Shown piece by piece: positions 58,722-64,000 of a DNA stretch of 64,000 bases. The notes below the pieces were generated by a model. That model was not told where the DNA came from. It worked only from the letters and a program-made list of their open reading frames with translations, and did no database searches. The DNA lies in assembly GCF_900177275.1 (NCBI RefSeq), contig NZ_FXAG01000001.1, positions 285,284 to 349,283 on the forward strand, read 5' to 3'. Numbering within the stretch: the stretch's first letter is position 1; each line of letters begins with the position of its first letter. The position numbers and the translations under genes were made by a program. Source of the DNA: Pseudogulbenkiania subflava DSM 22618 (lineage in GTDB: Bacteria; Pseudomonadota; Gammaproteobacteria; Burkholderiales; Chromobacteriaceae).

Positions 58722-60389
58722 TTAACGCTTGCCGGCCGCCTCTTCGCGCCGGCGCTTGGCCTCTTCCAGCAGGTAGACCTGGTAATCGTCCAGATCGCCC
58801 CCGAAATCGCTGACCCCGCCACGCGACACCATCCAGAATTCGTCGCACACCGCGCGCAGCAACGCCCGGTCGTGGCTGACCAGCATCACCGAGCCTTCGA
58901 ACTCGTTCAGCGCCACGCTCAGCGCCTCGCGAGTGGCGAGGTCCAGATGGTTGGTCGGTTCATCCAGCAGCAGCAGGTTCGGCCGCTGCCACACGATCAT
59001 GCACAGTACCAGCCGCGCCTTCTCGCCGCCGCTCATGCTGCCGACCGCCTGCTTCACCATGTCGCCGCTGAAATTGAAGGTGCCAAGGAAATTGCGCAGC
59101 CCCTGCTCGCGGCAATCGTTGGCCGGCGGCCGCATCGCCGCCGGGGTGTCGCGCACCAGACGGAACATGTGCTGCAGCGGATCGTCCTCCGGCCGCAGCA
59201 CGTCCAGCTCCTGCTGCGAGAAGTAGCCGATATTGAGCCCCTTGCCGCGAATAATCTCGCCGCCGACCGCCTGCAGCGCCTCGGCCACGGTTTTCACCAG
59301 CGTCGACTTACCCTGGCCGTTGGCACCGAGAATGCCGATACGCTGCCCAGCCAGCACGGTGCGGTTCACATTGCGCACGATCACCGTCGGCGGCGTGTCT
59401 TCCGGCGCGCCCTCCGCCGCCGGATAGCCGAACACCGCGCCGGTCATCGACAGCATCGAGTTCGGCAGGCTCAGCGGCTCTTTGAATTCGAACTGGAACT
59501 CGGCATCGGCCAGCACCGGCGCGATCTTCTCCATCCGCTCCAGTGCCTTGACGCGGCTCTGCGCCTGCTTCGCCTTGCTGGCCTTGGCCTTGAAGCGGTC
59601 GATGAACTTCTGCAGGTGCGCCATCTTTTCCTGCTGCTTGGCCTGCGCCGCCTGCTGCAGGACCAGCTGTTCGGCACGCATGTCCTCGAACTTGCTGTAA
59701 TTGCCGCCGTAGCGCACCAGCTTGGCGTTGTCGACGTGCAGCGTCACGTTGGTGACGGCATCGAGGAATTCGCGGTCATGGCTGATCACCACCATGGTGC
59801 CGGCGTACTGCTTCAACCACGCTTCCAGCCATACCAGCGCGTCCAGATCCAGGTGGTTGGTCGGCTCGTCCAGCAGCAGCAGGTCGGACGGACACATCAG
59901 CGCGCGCGCCAGTTGCAGCCGCATGCGCCAGCCGCCGGAAAAGCTGTTCACCGGCTGCTGCAGCTCGGCGACGCTGAAACCCAACCCGAGAATCAGCGCC
60001 TGCGCCCGTGCCGGCGCGTCGTGGGCACCGGCATCGTTGAGCGCGGTGTAGGCGTGCGCCATGCGCATGTAGTCTTCGCCGGCCTCGGCCTCGGCCACCT
60101 CCTGCTGCGCGGCGAGCAAGGTGATATCGCCTTCGACCACAAACTCGGTCGCCGTCTGCGCCGTTTCCGGCATGTCCTGCGCCACCTGCGACATGCGCCA
60201 CTGTGACGGGATCGACACATCGCCGCCGTCTTCGTGCAGCAAGCCGTTCAGCACCGCGAACAACGAGGATTTGCCGGCGCCGTTGCGGCCGACCAGGCCG
60301 ACTTTCTCGCCGGGATTGAGCGTCACCGACGCGTTGTCGAGCAGGACTTTGGTGCCGCGGCGCAAGGCCACGTTTTTCAGAATGATCAT
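58722..60389 (-). CDS. ABC-F family ATPase (YheS-like translation factor)
   Basis: A 555-residue soluble protein with two ABC domains and no membrane segments: Walker A GRNGAGKSS and GANGQGKST, signatures FSGGWRMRLQLARAL and MSGGEKARLVLC, and two DEPTNHLD boxes. Between the domains lies the charged helical linker typical of ABC-F proteins that act on ribosomes. It ends in a short Arg/Glu helix and lacks the long C-terminal extension of E. coli YheS. The start MIILKNVALRRGTK is family-like. Confidence 0.92.
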   Translation of the reverse strand: MIILKNVALRRGTKVLLDNASVTLNPGEKVGLVGRNGAGKSSLFAVLNGLLHEDGGDVSIPSQWRMSQVAQDMPETAQTATEFVVEGDITLLAAQQEVAEAEAGEDYMRMAHAYTALNDAGAHDAPARAQALILGLGFSVAELQQPVNSFSGGWRMRLQLARALMCPSDLLLLDEPTNHLDLDALVWLEAWLKQYAGTMVVISHDREFLDAVTNVTLHVDNAKLVRYGGNYSKFEDMRAEQLVLQQAAQAKQQEKMAHLQKFIDRFKAKASKAKQAQSRVKALERMEKIAPVLADAEFQFEFKEPLSLPNSMLSMTGAVFGYPAAEGAPEDTPPTVIVRNVNRTVLAGQRIGILGANGQGKSTLVKTVAEALQAVGGEIIRGKGLNIGYFSQQELDVLRPEDDPLQHMFRLVRDTPAAMRPPANDCREQGLRNFLGTFNFSGDMVKQAVGSMSGGEKARLVLCMIVWQRPNLLLLDEPTNHLDLATREALSVALNEFEGSVMLVSHDRALLRAVCDEFWMVSRGGVSDFGGDLDDYQVYLLEEAKRRREEAAGKR

Positions 60390-60461
60390 GGGAAGCGCCG
60401 TGCGGCGGCAGAAAACAGGTTACGCCGCGACCGGCGACAAGGCGGGAAGACGACAGAAAGG

Positions 60462-60479
60462 GCGGCCAACGTTGGCCGC
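60462..60479. repeat. 18-bp perfect palindrome
   Basis: GCGGCCAACGTTGGCCGC, 73 bp upstream of the ABC-F start, in a 286-bp intergenic region. It is related to the GGTTGGCCG hairpins. It could be an operator or a decayed copy of that motif. The rest of the gap shows nothing clear. Confidence 0.6.
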
Positions 60480-60675
60480 ATCATGGCAATGGTGCTGCAT
60501 CAGCAGCGGTGCGCCGTCGCATGCGCAAAGCAATAAAAACGGCGCGGCGCAAATGGTAACACGCCCCCTGCCGCCGCGCCGGCCCGGCTATAAAAAACAG
60601 GCGCTTAAGGCGGGGACGGCGCGACCGCGCGTTGCGACCAACACACTGAATGATCTGTGGGCGCGGCCCTGTGGC

Positions 60676-61317
60676 TCACGCAGCCTTATGGCGCAAGCGC
60701 AGCAGGCTCAAGCCCAATACGACAAAGAGACCGCCGGACACACGATTGAACAGACGGACACGCTGGGCACTGCCGAATTGGTTCTTCAGCACACGCCCAA
60801 GCAGAACATAGAAAGCGTGTGAGAACACCGCGCAGGCGGCAAACGTGGACGTCAGGACGAAGAACTGCGCCAGAACTGGAGCATCTTGCGTCAAGAACTG
60901 AGGGAACAGCGCGGAGAAGAACAAGATGCCCTTCGGGTTGGTCAGTGCCACGGTGACACCGTGCCCGAAAAGACGCCAATCGGTGTTCGAGCCTACCGAT
61001 GAAGCCGATGCACTCGTGTCAGAAAAAGCACTGGCCTTGCTACGCCACTGCTTGATGCCGAGGTAAATAAGGTAAGCCGCACCGCCGAGCTTCAGTACGG
61101 TGAAGGCGGTCGCCGATGTAGCCAGGATCACGCCCATCCCCGCCATGGCAATGGCTGACACCATGAACAGGCCCACGGCATTGCCCAAGGAGCCAAGCAT
61201 CGCACGGCGAGGCCCGACGGCAACCGAATTCGAGATTGCCAGCAGCACACCTGGGCCGGGAGTAAAGGTAATAAGTAAGGCAACGCCGCAGAAGACCAGC
61301 CAGTTTGAGAAGTGCAC
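60676..61317 (-). CDS. LysE/RhtB-family amino-acid exporter
   Basis: A 213-residue membrane protein with six predicted helices and the family's N-terminal signature ITFTPGPGVLLAISNSVAVGPRRAM, followed by LGGAAYLIYLGIKQWRS and ALTNPKGILFFSALFPQF. It exports an amino acid or homoserine-lactone-like compound; the substrate cannot be assigned. It is transcribed alone or with the NERD gene, 91 bp upstream. Confidence 0.88.
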   Translation of the reverse strand: MHFSNWLVFCGVALLITFTPGPGVLLAISNSVAVGPRRAMLGSLGNAVGLFMVSAIAMAGMGVILATSATAFTVLKLGGAAYLIYLGIKQWRSKASAFSDTSASASSVGSNTDWRLFGHGVTVALTNPKGILFFSALFPQFLTQDAPVLAQFFVLTSTFAACAVFSHAFYVLLGRVLKNQFGSAQRVRLFNRVSGGLFVVLGLSLLRLRHKAA

Positions 61318-61408
61318 TTTGGGGTGTCCTAAAGATACGGTTCAGGAGCAAAAGGATATCGCTTAGGAGGGAGCGGGGATACCTGCCCCCGCTCCACTGA
61401 CGCGGTAC

Positions 61409-62452
61409 TTAATTTTCAAGCTCCGGCAATGGACGATCATTGCGATGTAGTACCTCCGACAGCCGGCAATGAGCACACTCCACGAACAATAGCTCGCCCT
61501 CCTTACGCAGTTTGGTCTGGCGGTGGCAAAGGCGGCAGTCGAGTTTGACCGAAGTATTCTCTTCGCAATCAAGACACTTGAAGTAATAGCCGTATTTGCC
61601 GTAGCGGAATTCCAGATTTTGCGAGGCGCACTTTTTGCAATAAGTGGCATAGACCTTGCGGAGACCATCTGAGCCACCCCCAAAACGCGATAGCCCGGTC
61701 GCCTTAAGCCTATCCCCGATGTATTCAAGGTGCTCAGGTGCTGTACGCGTGACAGGAGTTGTTTTGGCTTTGACCGGTTCAGCTTGATAGACTGCGTACG
61801 CTTCCTGCGCCACAGGTTCCGCTGTAGCCACAACGGCAGGAGCAGACACCGGTCCGGAGGCTGGTGCCTCACGCGGCGTATGGCTACGCAACAAAAAGTC
61901 AGCCAACAGCTTGCGATGGCTCTCGGAAAACCAAGCCAACACATCCACCATCTTGACGCGTAGCTTCTCACCTACCAGATCAGTCTTGCACACCTCCGGC
62001 GGCGGATTGCTTTTCGGAGGGATGTACACTCCCTGTGAAGAAATCGCCACCAAAAAATCTATCGGTAAGCGGTCGATCGCTTCTGGTTGACGCGTATTGG
62101 CGCGGAGGAATTTGCGCAGCAGCTCCATCTGGAGCTTGGCCTGAATCAACGGGGAAGCCATTCCGGACGAACGGTCACCATACCAGCGTAGCCATTGCCC
62201 ATCTTCCTTCATCTGCACCCTGCCAGCCACGCTCTTGGTCTCGACGATGGTCATCCCGGCAGCGTGAATGACCAGATGGTCCATCTGTGCCACGTCATCG
62301 TTAAACTCGATACGTATATCGTGCAGAACAAACACGTCGGGGTCGTCAGAGAAGTAGCGCTTCAAGTAGAACGCCATCTCGCGCTCGGCAGCATCACCAG
62401 CCGCTTGAAATTTGTCTTTGGGCTCGGTTGCCGCTTTATCTTTCAGAATCAT
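61409..62452 (-). CDS. NERD-domain nuclease-related protein with C-terminal zinc ribbons
   Basis: A 347-residue protein. Residues about 15-120 form a NERD domain with QMDHLVI and IVETKSVAGRV, matching the D...ExK metal-binding core of restriction-endonuclease-like folds. The middle (about 200-250) is Pro/Ala/Val-rich linker. The C-terminus carries cysteine pairs (YCKKCASQ, FKCLDCEE, LDCRLCHRQ, VECAHCRL), two C4 zinc ribbons as in topoisomerase or nucleic-acid-binding proteins. It is a candidate DNA-acting or defence protein next to an acquired A+T-rich segment. Cleavage activity is not established. Confidence 0.8.
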   Translation of the reverse strand: MILKDKAATEPKDKFQAAGDAAEREMAFYLKRYFSDDPDVFVLHDIRIEFNDDVAQMDHLVIHAAGMTIVETKSVAGRVQMKEDGQWLRWYGDRSSGMASPLIQAKLQMELLRKFLRANTRQPEAIDRLPIDFLVAISSQGVYIPPKSNPPPEVCKTDLVGEKLRVKMVDVLAWFSESHRKLLADFLLRSHTPREAPASGPVSAPAVVATAEPVAQEAYAVYQAEPVKAKTTPVTRTAPEHLEYIGDRLKATGLSRFGGGSDGLRKVYATYCKKCASQNLEFRYGKYGYYFKCLDCEENTSVKLDCRLCHRQTKLRKEGELLFVECAHCRLSEVLHRNDRPLPELEN

Positions 62453-62833
62453 GAATTGCTCTCGGTTTGCCCACTGGCATGCAGACGTACTGAAATTCTA
62501 GCCATAGCCCTGCGACAACTGCAATGACATATGTGTAACGGCTGTCCAGAGCGGCCGGCTGGATCAGCAACTCAGTCCCTACACGCGTGCAAAATGTGGT
62601 GCCGTGCACTTCGCTTCGATTGCGCCCTACGGCCCCCATGTTTCTGTGAAATTACCCAAACAAAACAACATCGACAAGCTTTACCATGCCGCATTATCGA
62701 AGATATTCGATTTAGGAAATCAAATAAAAAGGAGGCAGCCAAGTCGCCTCCTTTAACATATATTTACCGAAACGGGAAACCTAGATTTCACATTGGCCTT
62801 TGCAGTTATTCACTCAACCGCAGCCTAAATAAA
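62453..62833. other. Intergenic region at the start of the A+T-rich segment
   Basis: A 381-bp gap between the NERD gene start and the membrane-protein gene. Base composition falls from GC-rich to A+T-rich across it. Apart from the terminator at 62726-62754 nothing is recognised; no tRNA or integrase site is evident. Confidence 0.5.
62726..62754 (-). terminator. Intrinsic terminator of the membrane-protein gene
   Basis: A 9-bp stem AAAGGAGGC / GCCTCCTTT with a 9-nt loop, followed on the minus strand by TTTTTATTT. It lies about 80 bp after the stop at 62834. Confidence 0.85.
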
Positions 62834-63502
62834 TCAACTACTTTTTCTCACATTAATTGTTTCGACTGGTAGCTTCTTCTGGGGATCTGCACCAGGGTTC
62901 ACTTTAACATTTGGCGACTTATATTCATCCATAACCACTTTATTTTCCCTAGCTTTTCCACTCCCATTTTTTTCAATCTGATCACCCCTGACAGACTGTC
63001 CTGTGACGATCGCAAGCAAAGTCAAGGAAAAGAAAATAGCCCCATAAAAAACAAAGGACTTTTGCCTGCTTCGCAATGTTATACCAAACAGTGCCCCTGG
63101 ACTCGCATCACCAATTGCTTTAGTTAGTCCAATTTCAGGTAACCGGCCGACTAAGGCTTTCTCTATATTTAGACCATGATTTACTGCACCAACAAGTAAT
63201 GGGTAATACCAGAAGTGGTCCATAAAGAAAAAGGCTAGCCACATAACTGCTGAAACTGCCAACAGCATGCTGGCCAAGCTTATATAAACATGCAATCCAA
63301 GAACGACAACATCCACCTGAATATGCTCTTTCAGAGCAACACCACTAGCACCAACAAGTGCAGACACGACCAAAATTGAAAAATTTCTTATTTTCATCTG
63401 CAACTCATTGAAGTGCATTTGCACCTCAATAGTTTTTTCCCAAATTTTCAATTCTTGCTCAGCATTCGCCTCTTTTTTCTTATTTCTGCCCATTGGCCGC
63501 AT
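62834..63502 (-). CDS. A+T-rich membrane protein of unknown function (SLATT-like)
   Basis: A 222-residue protein with a charged helical N-terminus (about 5-38, Glu/Lys-rich), two hydrophobic helices (about 42-58 and 70-95) and a third near 160-180. A polar Lys/Asn-rich tail follows. Codon use is A+T-rich, unlike the rest of the window, suggesting acquisition. Helix-pair membrane proteins preceded by a charged helix recall SLATT-type effectors of defence systems, but I cannot assign the family. AGGAAG precedes the ATG at 63502. It follows a truncated gene by 13 bp, so the two were probably one operon. Confidence 0.65.
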   Translation of the reverse strand: MRPMGRNKKKEANAEQELKIWEKTIEVQMHFNELQMKIRNFSILVVSALVGASGVALKEHIQVDVVVLGLHVYISLASMLLAVSAVMWLAFFFMDHFWYYPLLVGAVNHGLNIEKALVGRLPEIGLTKAIGDASPGALFGITLRSRQKSFVFYGAIFFSLTLLAIVTGQSVRGDQIEKNGSGKARENKVVMDEYKSPNVKVNPGADPQKKLPVETINVRKSS

Positions 63503-63515
63503 ATAACAATTCTTC

Positions 63516-63725
63516 CTATCTAAAATAAGTCAGCAGGCTATTGTAATTCGATATAACGCATTCGGCATTTACTGAAAGGTGCTCCATACTTTCTGCAAGT
63601 CGTCTCTCCTCCGCTACTTCCCCCTCACTCCAATGTGTAACTGCTCTTAGCAAATTATAGTCCTTTACCCGTTCATTTATATGATTTGCATCTTCTGAAA
63701 ACCATAGATAAGTAGTGCCGCACAA
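63516..63725 (-). pseudogene. 3' fragment of a gene cut by an IS630-type insertion
   Basis: About 69 codons of natural-looking sequence (SEDANHINERVKDYNLL, HWSEGEVAEERRLAESMEHL) run without a start codon up to the edge of the transposable element, where a TAG formed with the insertion's TA closes the frame. Only the C-terminal part of the original protein remains. It lies 13 bp upstream of the A+T-rich membrane-protein gene and shares its base composition. Function not recognised; the 5' part may lie beyond the element. Confidence 0.6.
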
Positions 63726-63728
63726 CTA

Positions 63729-64000
63729 AGTTGGAATGATTTTTGCTTCTGTTTGCGTATCTCCCTGATGCCGGTTCGACGATGCGTAAACTCACATTGA
63801 CCTTGAATGAAGCTGAAGTCTGCACTCTTGAACAATTAGCCAAAGCACACCCCAAGGAATATTTCCGCTTGCGCGGCAAGGCGTTGATTGCTGTCAACCA
63901 AGGTCAGGACATTGCCACCGTTGCCGCCGTGTTGCGAATCAGCGGCGAGAGCATCAGAACATGGATTCACAACTGGGAACGCCACGGTCTAGTCGGCATC
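63729..64000 (+). mobile_element. IS630-family insertion sequence, left part
   Basis: The element starts after CTA at 63726-63728 with AGTTGGAATGATTTTTGC as the probable terminal repeat. It carries the beginning of an IS630-type transposase gene. The TA before the end fits the TA target of this family. The right end is outside the window. Confidence 0.7.
63782..64000 (+). CDS. IS630-family transposase, N-terminal part (runs off window)
   Basis: Seventy-three codons from the ATG at 63782 encode MRKLTLTLNEAEVCTLEQL and RLRGKALIAVNQGQDIATVAAVLRISGESIRTWIHNWERHGLVGI. The second stretch is the homeodomain-like helix-turn-helix of IS630/Tc1-type transposases. The frame is open at the window edge; the DDE catalytic part is not visible. 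Confidence 0.85.
   Translation, partial: MRKLTLTLNEAEVCTLEQLAKAHPKEYFRLRGKALIAVNQGQDIATVAAVLRISGESIRTWIHNWERHGLVGI

Noticed and set aside
62453..62725. tRNA or attachment site marking the island edge
   Set aside because: No cloverleaf or CCA-like end could be drawn, and no integrase gene is present in the window.

Overview
The window is high-GC chromosomal DNA (about two-thirds G+C by eye) from a betaproteobacterium. Gene content (hemA-prfA, metH, an ompR/envZ pair, ABC-F, kynureninase with an Lrp-type regulator, sorAB, a carnitine operon) and the style of its intergenic repeats suggest the Neisseriales, most likely a Chromobacteriaceae relative. That placement is inference, because no rRNA or tRNA gene is present. 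Only the right end (about 62.45-64 kb) is clearly A+T-richer and looks acquired.

Layout. 0.4-2.8 kb: a probable globin-coupled GGDEF-EAL c-di-GMP protein. 2.8-3.6 kb: a non-coding stretch with two inverted copies of a strongly structured element around two perfect DnaA boxes. 3.7-6.8 kb: a GABA-permease-like gene and a divergent MocR/GabR regulator. 7-9.1 kb: a solute-binding protein, a DUF465 protein and a nucleosidase. 9.3-11.8 kb: reverse transsulfuration genes (cystathionine beta-synthase and gamma-lyase), convergent with metH (12.1-15.8 kb). 15.9-20.9 kb: a second solute-binding protein, pagL, a YqiA-like esterase, quinone oxidoreductase and three small exported proteins, one with an exact 12-cysteine repeat pattern. 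21-32 kb: ompR/envZ, then a four-gene MdtABC-like RND efflux operon. 32.1-39.1 kb: a carnitine catabolic cluster (caiX-cdhC-cdhA-cdhB-hocS) with a GATase-1/AraC regulator. 39.8-46.4 kb: an EamA transporter, a DUF2892 protein, hemA-prfA, pdxH, a CDGSH protein, a YbaK-like deacylase and a PsiF protein. 46.6-51.9 kb: an unusual five-gene chemosensory-like operon. 52.4-60.4 kb: kynR-like/kynU, an ABC-2 exporter, sorAB, a hydrolase and an ABC-F protein. 60.7-64 kb: a LysE exporter, a NERD/zinc-ribbon protein, an A+T-rich membrane protein and a gene fragment cut by an IS630-type element at the window edge.

The non-coding part is unusually rich. Family A is a MITE-like repeat of about 200 bp with 16-bp terminal inverted repeats and TNA flanks. 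It is present in seven copies, four of which abut a gene so that the target triplet is that gene's stop codon. Family B is a 266-bp relative with compensatory changes between the arms of its two copies. REP/BIME-like GTAGGGCGGA units lie between convergent genes. The 11-mer GGTTGGCCGAA recurs in terminators and once inside a gene, like a DNA-uptake-type sequence.

The best candidates for something undescribed are: the 46.6-51.9 kb signalling operon (membrane HPt kinase without a CheW-type domain, pseudo-receiver-CheX fusion, CheY, a receptor-tip protein and a second CheX, the two CheX proteins sharing the C-terminal peptide AGELELF); the covarying structured element at 2.9-3.55 kb; and the three-fold Cys-repeat exported protein at 19.6-20.1 kb.
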